64,000 nt of DNA from NCBI GenBank assembly GCA_017462735.1, contig JAFTQO010000004.1, positions 1-64,000 of the forward strand. Reading direction: 5' to 3'. This DNA comes from Clostridia bacterium. Its GTDB lineage: Bacteria; Bacillota; Clostridia; Christensenellales; Borkfalkiaceae. The first letter of the stretch is position 1; each line of letters begins with the position of its first letter. Positions 1 to 8,057 of this stretch are shown piece after piece. The notes under the pieces are model-generated. The model saw only the letters and a list, made by a program, of their open reading frames with translations. It was not told the origin of the DNA and searched no databases. The translations under genes were made by a program, and so were the position numbers.

Positions 1-798
1 CTGATATTCTTTACCCAGCAACTGCCCAAGTCTATAAAAATCTTGCAAGCCCTTCTTCTCGCCCCAAGCCGACGCTACGCCCAGCACGATCTTTTTCGCT
101 TGCAACGCATATCTATCCCGTAGGTCACTTTCCATAGGACGAAATTTCGTCAAGTCTATTCCGTTTGGGATAACTTGCACGGGATACTCTTTCAAAAAAG
201 ACTCTTTCACCAAATTCGCAAGCCACTTAGACGGCGTGACTAACGTCATATCTTTCACGCCTGTAAACGCTTTTTTCTTCCACTTGAAATTGCGCTTTGC
301 TTTGTTAATCCACACGGTATGATAATTGCATTTTTGAGGACATCTTTGACAACCGTCTTTCCAGCGCCCACAACCAATGTACTCAAAGTGTGCGCAACGA
401 CCTGTAAAAGCCCAGCAATCGTGCAACGTCCAAACGACTTTTTTATTCGACTTTTTCAAATAATCGAACAACAGTCCTACGTGGATATACGCCCCGTGGA
501 TATTGTGCAAGTGGATGACGTCTGGGTTGTACTCGTCCACCCATTTTAAGAACTTTTTGGTCGCGCGTTTAGAACCAAAGCCGTTTAAAGCCAAGGCACG
601 GGAAAAAACAGCGTGACATTTATTGGAAAAAGGAGTACCGATTTTTACCGCATATTTTTGCAAAAACTCTGGGACGGTTTCCCGCCCGTAAGCCACCTTG
701 CAATCATATCCTTTTTCTTCTGCCATCGTCGCGATATCCGTGGTAATCCTACCCGTTGATTTGATACCGCAGACAACGTTAATTTGCAATATTTTCAT
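1..798 (-). CDS. Glycosyltransferase family 4, C-terminus cut by window edge
   Basis: A GT4-type (GT-B fold) glycosyltransferase, expected to add a sugar from an activated donor to a lipid-linked glycan at the cytoplasmic membrane face. The 266 visible residues start MKILQINVV and carry the HDCWAFTG segment near residue 125, followed by a cysteine-rich stretch (CPQKC) typical of one WcaC-like GT4 subgroup. VIPNGID at about 209-215 and GVASAWGEKKG at about 240-250 mark the start of the donor-binding domain. The rest, including the usual E-x7-E motif, lies outside the window. It starts 2 bp after the preceding GT4 gene and so is the third gene of the operon from the 2815-2847 promoter. Donor and acceptor are unknown. 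Confidence 0.9.
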   Translation of the reverse strand, partial: MKILQINVVCGIKSTGRITTDIATMAEEKGYDCKVAYGRETVPEFLQKYAVKIGTPFSNKCHAVFSRALALNGFGSKRATKKFLKWVDEYNPDVIHLHNIHGAYIHVGLLFDYLKKSNKKVVWTLHDCWAFTGRCAHFEYIGCGRWKDGCQRCPQKCNYHTVWINKAKRNFKWKKKAFTGVKDMTLVTPSKWLANLVKESFLKEYPVQVIPNGIDLTKFRPMESDLRDRYALQAKKIVLGVASAWGEKKGLQDFYRLGQLLGKEYQ

Positions 799-800
799 CC

Positions 801-1997
801 TTATTCCTTTTTGACGGCTTCTTGTAATGCCCGTTCTAATCCGTCTAAAAATCTTTCTTTGGTAAAGTTGTTTTCAAAATATTCTCTAGCGCGGATACCC
901 ATTGCCACTTTTTCCTTGTTTTCAGCAAAGCGTAAAATGTTTTCCTTTAAGCCCGTCACGTCTTGCGCGGGGCTTACGTAGCCGCAAGCCGCCTTTTCTA
1001 TTTCTTCCGCCACCGCACCGTCTGCCGCACAAAGAATGGGTTTTCCCGCCGCCATATACGACTGCGTCTTTAAAGGCACCGTCATAGACAATACTTCATC
1101 TTTTGCAAACGTAATTAACATACCGTCCGCCTTAGCGTAAAAAGAGGGCATCTCCTCCGCGGGACGTTTCCCGTAAAAGAATACGTTGGTCGTACCTAAT
1201 TTTTGAGAAAGACGTTGTACCTCTTCTAGCGCCGTCCCACCGCCGACGATATGGAAGCGAATATCCTCTCGCGTCTTTAATTCGTTCGCCACACGGACAA
1301 TCGTATCGACGCTTTGCGCCATACCTACGTTGCCCGCAAACAACAAGTCGCAATATCCGTCAGGCGTTTTCTGGCAACTTTTCGGCGAAAAGGAATCTTC
1401 TGCATGCTGTGGCAAATAGGCAAACTTTTCCGTCTCTATCCCGAAATTCTTCTGCATCCTATCTTGGAAAGGTCTCGACGAAAGCAGCAATTTGTCCGCT
1501 GCCGTATATATTTTTTTAGACACTTTTAAATAGTGTTTATACGCCCAAGACTTTTTCTCTACTTTACCGACCGTCAAACTTTCCGGCCATAAATCCAAAC
1601 AATACAAGACGAGAGGCACGCCTTTCTTTTTTTGATAAGCAACGGCGGCACGCGATTGCATAACGGGAGAAAGTTGATAAGAAAATACCACGTCGTACTT
1701 TTCTTTTATGCGCTTGACGTATTTCGTGGAAGAATAAGCGAAACTGTAATAATTGAGCAAACGATAAACAATCCCTTTTTTACGGGCAATTTCAAAGCAC
1801 CTGTGCACTTTAACGCCTGCAATTTCTTCGTCTTTCTTCTTTCTCTTCTCATAACCTTCGTAGACGATACCCTTTGGATAATTGGGCGTACCCGTCACGA
1901 CGGTCACTTCGTGTCCTCGCTCCACCAAGCCTTCACAAATCTTGTCTATCACGAAAGGCTCCGGATAATAATGCTGGGAAATTACAAGTATTTTCAT
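801..1997 (-). CDS. Glycosyltransferase family 4 (WbuB-like)
   Basis: A full-length (398 aa) GT4 glycosyltransferase for surface-glycan assembly. The N-terminus MKILVISQHYYPEP and the following GHEVTVVTGTPNYPKG segment resemble WbuB-type transferases, some of which transfer N-acetyl-L-fucosamine; that specificity is only a guess here. LYCLDLWPESL lies near residue 135 and the second Rossmann domain begins with LLFAGNVG near 213. The start codon shares one base with the upstream stop (TAATG), so translation is probably coupled to the preceding sugar transferase. A CapE/FnlA-like dehydratase, an early enzyme for UDP-FucNAc, is encoded nearby at 2912-3952, which fits the WbuB resemblance but does not prove it. 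Confidence 0.88.
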   Translation of the reverse strand: MKILVISQHYYPEPFVIDKICEGLVERGHEVTVVTGTPNYPKGIVYEGYEKRKKKDEEIAGVKVHRCFEIARKKGIVYRLLNYYSFAYSSTKYVKRIKEKYDVVFSYQLSPVMQSRAAVAYQKKKGVPLVLYCLDLWPESLTVGKVEKKSWAYKHYLKVSKKIYTAADKLLLSSRPFQDRMQKNFGIETEKFAYLPQHAEDSFSPKSCQKTPDGYCDLLFAGNVGMAQSVDTIVRVANELKTREDIRFHIVGGGTALEEVQRLSQKLGTTNVFFYGKRPAEEMPSFYAKADGMLITFAKDEVLSMTVPLKTQSYMAAGKPILCAADGAVAEEIEKAACGYVSPAQDVTGLKENILRFAENKEKVAMGIRAREYFENNFTKERFLDGLERALQEAVKKE

Positions 1998-2752
1998 TAC
2001 TCTTGTCCTTCCTCACTCGCATCGACAGCGGGCTCTTTATCCACTTCCGCGACGGCGACCTCTTCAACTTCTTCCCTCACGGAAGGTTCGCCCGTAGAAA
2101 CGCCCTGTCCGTATCTCTCGGAAATCTCCTCCGGCGTAATTTCCACCGCGGGTTCCGTTTCCGCGCCGTGTCCTTCCACAACGCTCTCCGCTTTAAAGAC
2201 GACGATAAACGTTTTAAAGAAAATCTTTAAATCTTTACAGAAGGTGATTTTTTCGACGTATTTTTCATCCAACTCTACCTTGTTTTGACTGTCAAGCGCC
2301 AAAACGTCACGGCCGTTGACTTGCGCCAATCCCGTGATACCGGGGCGAACAGCATACACGCCTTTTTGGAAACGCAACTGGTGCAACACGTCTTCGCAAA
2401 GACAAGCGGGACGAGGACCGATAATAGACATATCCCCTTTCAAGACGTTGAAGAATTGCGGCAACTCATCCAACGAACTCTTTCTTAAAAAACGCCCTAC
2501 TTTGGTGATATATTTTTTACCGTCGATATGCCTCGTCGCCATATTGTCAGGCGCATCACTCGTCATCGAACGGACTTTATACAAATTGAAGACTTTACCG
2601 TCTTTGCCGATACGTTGGCTTTTAAAAATAGCGGGACCTTTACTGTCGCATTTTACAACGATACAGATAATTAATAACGGTAACGCCGTCACAATGATGG
2701 CGAGCAGGGAAAGAATTATATCAAAAAAACGCTTGAAAAATTTACGGTACAT
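1997..2752 (-). CDS. Initiating sugar transferase (polyprenyl-phosphate phosphoglycosyl transferase) with acidic tail
   Basis: A monotopic phosphoglycosyl transferase (bacterial sugar transferase family) that moves a sugar-1-phosphate from a UDP-sugar to undecaprenyl phosphate. It has one N-terminal membrane segment (about residues 9-33), the catalytic Asp-Glu pair in SSLDELPQ (D95, E96), MSIIGPRP at 108-115 and RPGITGLAQVNGRD at about 136-149. The catalytic core ends near residue 189. It is followed by about 60 mostly acidic, Pro/Ser-containing residues that the family normally lacks. The gene is first in an operon behind a near-consensus promoter. It is the second initiating enzyme in the window; the other is at 20542-21255. 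Sugar specificity cannot be read from the sequence. Confidence 0.93.
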   Translation of the reverse strand: MYRKFFKRFFDIILSLLAIIVTALPLLIICIVVKCDSKGPAIFKSQRIGKDGKVFNLYKVRSMTSDAPDNMATRHIDGKKYITKVGRFLRKSSLDELPQFFNVLKGDMSIIGPRPACLCEDVLHQLRFQKGVYAVRPGITGLAQVNGRDVLALDSQNKVELDEKYVEKITFCKDLKIFFKTFIVVFKAESVVEGHGAETEPAVEITPEEISERYGQGVSTGEPSVREEVEEVAVAEVDKEPAVDASEEGQE

Positions 2753-2814
2753 ACTAACTCCTTTTCTTGCGTGAAAATCTCGTAAAAAATAATATTTTTT
2801 ACTGCGTCATATGC

Positions 2815-2847
2815 ATTATATCATATAATCTTGACTAAGTCAAGATT
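2815..2847 (-). promoter_or_regulatory. Promoter with overlapping 21-bp palindrome
   Basis: On the - strand, TTGACT (2838-2843), a 17-bp spacer and TATAAT (2815-2820) form a near-perfect sigma-A promoter for the 2752 operon. A perfect inverted repeat, arms AATCTTGACT (2827-2836) and its complement (2838-2847) around one central base, covers the -35 box. A repressor site is a reasonable inference; the regulator is unknown. Confidence 0.85.
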
Positions 2848-2865
2848 TTTACGATACAGCGCAAA

Positions 2866-2908
2866 AAAAGATAAAACCCCGACGCGCTTGGTCGGGGTTT
2901 TATCTTTT
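2866..2908 (-). terminator. Rho-independent terminator of the long glycan operon
   Basis: A perfect 18-bp stem (2866-2883 with 2891-2908) around a 7-base loop, GC-rich at the loop end and ending in a U-rich run on the - strand. It begins 4 bp beyond the stop codon of the CapE-like gene and separates that transcript from the next promoter. Confidence 0.93.
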
Positions 2909-2911
2909 TAG

Positions 2912-3952
2912 TTATATTTTCGCAAGTTCGTCACGAATATACGCCAAGGAAAGCAGTTTTTGCTTAACTTCCTCCACCGACAAAAGACGGGTGTTATTGG
3001 AGTTAAACTCGGTAAGCGGGTTCCTGTCCGCATCTCCTTGGTGGAAATACTTATCGTAATTGAGTCCGCGGTTATCACAAGGCACACGGTAAAAATCTCC
3101 AAGGTCAATGGCGTGAGCGCACTCTTCGTTGGTAAGCAGGGTTTCGTACATTTTCTCGCCGTGTCTAATGCCGATGATTTTGATGGCGTTTTTATCCCCG
3201 CCAAACAATTCGCACACCGCTTCCGCTTGTACTTTCAGCGTACACGCAGGCGCCTTTTGCACTAAAATATCCCCCGTTTTGCCGTGTTCAAACGCAAATA
3301 ACACCAGATCTACCGCCTCGTCCAAGGACATAATAAATCTCGTCATATTTTCGTCCGTAATCGTGATAGGGTTGCCCGCCTTGATTTGCTCAATCCAAAG
3401 AGGGATTACGCTACCTCTACTACACATAACGTTACCATACCTGGTACAGCATATTTTCGTTTTATCCTCAGACACGGTGCGGGCCTTTGCCACGGAAACG
3501 CGCTCTTCCAAAGCCTTACTGATACCCATTGCATTGACGGGATACGCCGCCTTATCCGTCGAAAGACAGACTACGTTTTTTACCCCTGCCTCAATCGCTG
3601 CCGTCAAGACGTTATCCGTCCCGATAACGTTCGTCTTTACCGCTTCCATAGGGAAAAACTCACAAGAAGGCACTTGCTTGAGCGCCGCCGCGTGGAAGAC
3701 GTAATCGACCCCGTACATCGCGTTTTTAATAGACGAAATTTCCCTTACGTCGCCAATGAAAAACTTGATTTTTTCCGCGACCTCAGGCATCTTTGCCTGA
3801 TACTCGTGACGCATATCGTCCTGTTTCTTTTCATCGCGCGAAAAGATACGGATTTCACCGATATCCGTCTTTAAAAACCTGTTGAGTACCGCGTTACCAA
3901 ACGAACCGGTACCACCCGTAATCATTAATGTTTTACCTGCAAAAATACTCAC
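2912..3952 (-). CDS. capE: CapE/FnlA-like UDP-N-acetylglucosamine 4,6-dehydratase
   Basis: An extended short-chain dehydrogenase/reductase (346 aa). The NAD(P)-binding motif GGTGSFG is at 13-19, and the following IRIFSRDEKKQDDMRHE is characteristic of CapE/FnlA-type dehydratases. STDKAAYPVNAMGISK near residue 130 holds the active-site region. The family converts UDP-GlcNAc to a 4-keto-6-deoxy (5-epimerised) sugar, the first step towards UDP-L-FucNAc or UDP-QuiNAc-type donors. It is last in the long glycan operon, 24 bp after a GT2 gene and directly before the terminator. The usual partner enzymes (FnlB/FnlC, CapF/CapG) are absent from the window, so the end product is unclear. Confidence 0.9.
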   Translation of the reverse strand: MSIFAGKTLMITGGTGSFGNAVLNRFLKTDIGEIRIFSRDEKKQDDMRHEYQAKMPEVAEKIKFFIGDVREISSIKNAMYGVDYVFHAAALKQVPSCEFFPMEAVKTNVIGTDNVLTAAIEAGVKNVVCLSTDKAAYPVNAMGISKALEERVSVAKARTVSEDKTKICCTRYGNVMCSRGSVIPLWIEQIKAGNPITITDENMTRFIMSLDEAVDLVLFAFEHGKTGDILVQKAPACTLKVQAEAVCELFGGDKNAIKIIGIRHGEKMYETLLTNEECAHAIDLGDFYRVPCDNRGLNYDKYFHQGDADRNPLTEFNSNNTRLLSVEEVKQKLLSLAYIRDELAKI

Positions 3953-3976
3953 AATCTATTTCTCCTAATTTGTTTC

Positions 3977-4945
3977 TTAATCAAAAAAATCTTCCCACGC
4001 CTCGCTTTCTTGAGCGTTGCCGATATTTTTCGGCTTAGTCCACCAAGTTTTTAAAAACCCTACTTTCATCTTCCAAGGGATTTTTGAAAACACCACTTTT
4101 CCCGCAATACGGCGCATACATTGATTCGCCGATTTCGTCAAGTCGGGGAATTCGTGCGTTTCCGTCTTAGCCCTCATCAAATTGTCCGCCAAATCGCACA
4201 AATAGGCCTCCTTCAGCGAAGGAAAAGCCTTCGTCACGTTCTCATACCGCTCCGTGTAATAGGCAAGCCTATCTTTCATACGCTGTTTCCAACGACCTTG
4301 ATTGGTCACCCCTGTCTTACGCAATCGATAGCAATACAAACTGTCTTTGATTACCTCGATTTTGTTTGCACGCATCACGGCTCGATAGGTGAAAAACTCG
4401 TCGTCAATGACCCTACCCTCGTAAAAACGCAAACCACGGAGCAGTTCCGCTTTAAACAGTTTGTTCCAAAGCAAACAACAGGTCCAATCTTGTAAAAACC
4501 TTTTCAAATAAGTTTGTGCCGAGGCTTGTCCGTACGGCGCGCTGTCCATATATTCTCGATGAGACTTTCTCACCTCGCTGAAAGCGCAATGGACAATATC
4601 TGCCCCCGTATCTTCCAGCGTTACAACTAACTTTTCGATAAAATTTTCTTCCAGCCAATCGTCACTATCCACAAAGGTTACGTAATCTCCCGTCACTCTT
4701 TCAAGCGCGGTGTTTTTTGCTTTCCCTGCTCCGCCGTTTGTTTGGTGGACTACCTTTACCCTTTCGTCCATAGCGGCATACCTGTCGCATATTTCTCCCG
4801 ATTTATCCGTCGAGCCGTCGTCGACAATCAAAATTTCCAGACAATCATACGTTTGTCCAAGTATAGATTGAATACACTCTTCCAAATACGCTGAAACGTT
4901 GTATACAGGGATGACAATACTAACTTTCTTCTTATCCTCTGTCAT
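3977..4945 (-). CDS. Glycosyltransferase family 2
   Basis: A 322-aa GT-A fold transferase. It begins with VSIVIPVYN, has LIVDDGSTDKSGEI at about 39-52, and the metal-binding DXD motif as VDSDD at 92-96. NGGAGKAKNTAL (70-81) is the nucleotide-sugar loop. No membrane segments are evident, so it probably works at the inner membrane face on lipid-linked acceptors. Its ATG overlaps the stop of the upstream GT61 gene by 4 bp (ATGA), indicating translational coupling. Donor unknown. Confidence 0.92.
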   Translation of the reverse strand: MTEDKKKVSIVIPVYNVSAYLEECIQSILGQTYDCLEILIVDDGSTDKSGEICDRYAAMDERVKVVHQTNGGAGKAKNTALERVTGDYVTFVDSDDWLEENFIEKLVVTLEDTGADIVHCAFSEVRKSHREYMDSAPYGQASAQTYLKRFLQDWTCCLLWNKLFKAELLRGLRFYEGRVIDDEFFTYRAVMRANKIEVIKDSLYCYRLRKTGVTNQGRWKQRMKDRLAYYTERYENVTKAFPSLKEAYLCDLADNLMRAKTETHEFPDLTKSANQCMRRIAGKVVFSKIPWKMKVGFLKTWWTKPKNIGNAQESEAWEDFFD

Positions 4946-6090
4946 TTCCCCCTCCCCAACGCCTTTTTGATAAACGAAGGCGTCATTTTAGACAAAAACG
5001 CACGAAGACGTCCTTTGAAATTTACAATGATTCTTTTTAATTTTCGGCGACTCTTTTTACGCTGTTTTTTACGGTCTTTTTCTGTAAAAGGCATAACCAG
5101 GTCTGCCTGTTTACTATATTCCACCACGTCGTCGCTAACACAAAGCAAAAACGGACCTGCCCCGATTGATTTTGGATATCCGTCAAAGGGCTCCCAATAC
5201 GCATCCAACAACGTAACGTTACAAGGTCTCATCAACAAACTCATTTCCAAGTTTTGATGTTCTAAACTCGTCTTATGCATCACAAGCAACTGCAAGTCTT
5301 TATTGTTTGAAAAGTTTACGTTTAACGGTATCGTCCCATCCAAACAGGCAATACTTTTTGCTTGATTCCAAATATGTACTTGCTGGCGCAAAGAAAGTTT
5401 TTCAGGGCTGACAAGCGTATAGCCGTTCGCCGAAAGCCAAGCAGCAAGATATTCTTCCCCTACTTCCGATTGTTTCGCTTTCCCAAAACCAAGACGGGTA
5501 AAATATACTTTTTCGGGTACGGCGAAATCGAGTTCTTCCGCTTTTACCTTTTCTGCAATTGCGCTGAAGATGGATAAATATTCTTCCGTATACCACACAC
5601 AAGAACTTGCGGAATACTCCGGTACGATAACGTCCTTAAAACGGGTAGGTTTTTGGATGCGCAATAATTGGTCTTTACGGATACCGAGCAACTCAAAAAA
5701 CTCTAAAAAATTACCAGGAATCTCTTCGTCTCCTAAATAGACGATTTTCGCCTTAGAGGAGTCGTGACGGGCTAAATACCACGCCCTGCCTACCAGGTCG
5801 ATTAAAAAATGCCCCCAGTGCTTAAAAAACACCCCTAAATAAATAGCCGTATCCTCGCAATAATCTTCCTCTTCCCAAGTGTAAACCCCGCCATGGGTAG
5901 CCCAATTTCCGTCATAATAGGATAATTCTACAAACTTGTTATTGCCGTCGCAAACGCCGCCCAAACCCCACATGGGTTTTTCTTCTTCGCAAGCGCGTTG
6001 CGGCAACACGATACCGTTAGGAACGTTTTCTACGCGCATAGCGTCTTCTTTGCGGTACATATTGTGCGGATTGGTAAACTTAGATATCAT
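4942..6090 (-). CDS. Glycosyltransferase family 61 (DUF563)
   Basis: A 382-aa protein with hallmarks of the GT61/DUF563 family: HWGHFLIDLVGRAWYL at about 91-106, VYFTR with following lysines at about 195-205, and a SIACLDGTIPLNVNF segment near 265. The family includes xylosyl- and N-acetylglucosaminyl-type transferases in capsule loci; donor specificity cannot be inferred. The C-terminus is very basic (runs of K and R around 340-365). AAGGA lies 5 bases before the ATG, supporting this start. It sits 8 bp after a GT2 gene and overlaps the next GT2 by 4 bp. Confidence 0.85.
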   Translation of the reverse strand: MISKFTNPHNMYRKEDAMRVENVPNGIVLPQRACEEEKPMWGLGGVCDGNNKFVELSYYDGNWATHGGVYTWEEEDYCEDTAIYLGVFFKHWGHFLIDLVGRAWYLARHDSSKAKIVYLGDEEIPGNFLEFFELLGIRKDQLLRIQKPTRFKDVIVPEYSASSCVWYTEEYLSIFSAIAEKVKAEELDFAVPEKVYFTRLGFGKAKQSEVGEEYLAAWLSANGYTLVSPEKLSLRQQVHIWNQAKSIACLDGTIPLNVNFSNNKDLQLLVMHKTSLEHQNLEMSLLMRPCNVTLLDAYWEPFDGYPKSIGAGPFLLCVSDDVVEYSKQADLVMPFTEKDRKKQRKKSRRKLKRIIVNFKGRLRAFLSKMTPSFIKKALGRGK

Positions 6091-6098
6091 TGCCGTCC

Positions 6099-7043
6099 TT
6101 ATTTCCTCTTAAATAATTTTGCAATCTTTTCTTTTAAATAAACTTTATAAGCCAACCGGTACAGTTTTTTGCCTTCGCCCAACTTCAAAATCAAACGTTT
6201 CTTTTCTTTCCGTTTCATCCCGACGTTGTGCATAATCAAATAAGCATACGAGTGGGTAATGTTGTGACGCGCATTCTTTAAACGAGCATCCGTTTCTTCC
6301 TCGGAAAGCCCCATAATCGCGTACATTTTTCGCAAGTTTTTAAGCGGTTCTTCAACGCTTTCGTATCCCACTTTGTACATCAAAGAGCCGTTGTTATCCC
6401 GCATATAATGATACAATGGCTGATTGACGAGCGTGATTTCTTTTACGTCGTTTTTCGCTATGTAATCGAGAATAAATCGAGTATCTTCGCCGATACTGAT
6501 ACTTTCATCAAAACGAACCCCGCTTTTTTTAATCTTTTCCGTCATGAAAAGTTTGTTCCAAAGTTGCTGTAACAACGTTTGCTCGTGCAAACCCTCTATT
6601 TCTTCTTGCAAAAGACAAGTCTTTTGTCCCTCAAAATCCGTCCAAGCGCGTGCGTCACACACCCCAGAGTGCATTTCGTCGTGATTATAGTATCCGCAAA
6701 CGGCAAATTCTATCCCCTGCGCCACAAGATTTTTAAAGGTAGGGATATACTCCTTAGCGACGTAATCGTCACTATCCACAAACAACGTAAACTCCCCCGT
6801 CGCATTGTCGATCGCGCGATTCCTAGTATAAGAGACCCCGCGATTGACCTCGTTGTGGAAAACCTTTACTTGCGGATATTTTTCAGCGAGCGCGACGCAT
6901 TTTGCAAGGCTGTCGTCTTTTCCGCAGTCTTCCACCAAAACAATCTCTACGTCGCTATCGCCGCTTTCTATAATGCTTTTTACGCAGCGTTCTATACTTT
7001 TAGCGGCGTTATAAACCGGTACAATGACACTAAATAACGGCAT
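6099..7043 (-). CDS. Glycosyltransferase family 2
   Basis: A GT2 transferase of 314 aa when started at the ATG giving MPLFSVIVPVYN. That ATG has GGAG 6 bases upstream and the domain begins right there. The frame is open further upstream (ATG codons at 7085 and 7055), but those starts lie deeper in the neighbouring gene and have no better ribosome site. LVEDCGKDDS at about 36-45 and the DXD motif VDSDDYV at 89-95 are clear. The C-terminus is rich in Lys/Arg (KMKRKEKKR), suggesting peripheral membrane contact. It overlaps the end of the upstream capsular gene by 14 bp. Confidence 0.9.
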   Translation of the reverse strand: MPLFSVIVPVYNAAKSIERCVKSIIESGDSDVEIVLVEDCGKDDSLAKCVALAEKYPQVKVFHNEVNRGVSYTRNRAIDNATGEFTLFVDSDDYVAKEYIPTFKNLVAQGIEFAVCGYYNHDEMHSGVCDARAWTDFEGQKTCLLQEEIEGLHEQTLLQQLWNKLFMTEKIKKSGVRFDESISIGEDTRFILDYIAKNDVKEITLVNQPLYHYMRDNNGSLMYKVGYESVEEPLKNLRKMYAIMGLSEEETDARLKNARHNITHSYAYLIMHNVGMKRKEKKRLILKLGEGKKLYRLAYKVYLKEKIAKLFKRK

Positions 7044-8049
7044 CCTTTTCTCCATTTTGATAGGTTTCGTCCAGCATGCGGGCATACAACGTCTCTTGCC
7101 CGTCGGCCGTCTCTTTCTTTAAATCAATCTTATACGTCAACTTATGCATAACGTTAATTTTCGTAAGTTCTGCATACAGTTCGCTAGAATAAGGTTCGTT
7201 TAATTTTTTATAAAAAGCAAAAATTTCCGTGTTGTTATTGGGCACCGCATCGATAATATCGTGGATTTGCGGCACATGGCTAAACCCTGTCATCAACATA
7301 TAGTCAATCAAAACGTACTCAATGATCGTATCGTAATGCGCCCACCATTTATCAAAGGCATCGTTCATAAATTTGAACACAGGCGAATGTGCAGGTCCCG
7401 CCATGGAAAACCCACACCAGTTGCCTTTGCACGCTTCTCTACGGACATCCGGCGTATCCAACGCCATCCTTTGGCAGTAAAAATCACCGCTGAAATATTG
7501 CGACGGAATCTCCGACGTAAAAAAGAGAGTCGCATCCAACCAATAACCACCGTATTTCTCTAACAACCTAAATCGAAGTACGTCCGACATCGTCGTCATC
7601 GTAATTATCTTTCTATTAAATTTATCTATGATATGTTCGGGAACGTCAACGTAATTTTGATAATTGTCTAACGTAATTACGTGCAATTCCGCCTGTTCTT
7701 CGGGTAAGATTTGCTTTAACCTTTCGTGGCACATCTTAACGATTTCAGGCATTTGCTCCGTCCCCTGCCACCAACAACACCAAACGGGAATTTTTCCCTG
7801 TGGCTTTTCACTTTCGTCAGGCAATGTCTTATGTTTCTCCACCACGTCAGCCAAAAAATTATCCACGTATGCTTGTATCGTATTAATATATTTCGGCGTT
7901 TTTCCGACAGGTCTCAACCCATCGAAAAAAGTTACGCGCGCAACTTTACCGCCGAACGTTTTCCACGTTCGTGGAAAACGCTTCAGCCCGTTGCCTACCC
8001 GCTGTAAAAAATGTTTTGTCCTTTGAAAAAGACGGCCAATCTTCCCCAT
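7030..8049 (-). CDS. Capsular polysaccharide synthesis family transferase (Caps_synth/GT32-like)
   Basis: A 339-aa protein matching the capsular polysaccharide synthesis/GT32-like pattern: IPVWCCWWQG at 87-96, then SDVLRFRLLEKYGGYW (155-170) with the DXD-type LDAT at 171-174. In GT32-type enzymes this block binds the sugar nucleotide and metal. It has a basic N-terminus and no membrane segment. It starts 8 bp after the pyruvyl transferase gene with GAGGA before the ATG. Donor and acceptor unknown. Confidence 0.85.
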   Translation of the reverse strand: MGKIGRLFQRTKHFLQRVGNGLKRFPRTWKTFGGKVARVTFFDGLRPVGKTPKYINTIQAYVDNFLADVVEKHKTLPDESEKPQGKIPVWCCWWQGTEQMPEIVKMCHERLKQILPEEQAELHVITLDNYQNYVDVPEHIIDKFNRKIITMTTMSDVLRFRLLEKYGGYWLDATLFFTSEIPSQYFSGDFYCQRMALDTPDVRREACKGNWCGFSMAGPAHSPVFKFMNDAFDKWWAHYDTIIEYVLIDYMLMTGFSHVPQIHDIIDAVPNNNTEIFAFYKKLNEPYSSELYAELTKINVMHKLTYKIDLKKETADGQETLYARMLDETYQNGEKDAVI

Positions 8050-8057
8050 AGTTTCCT

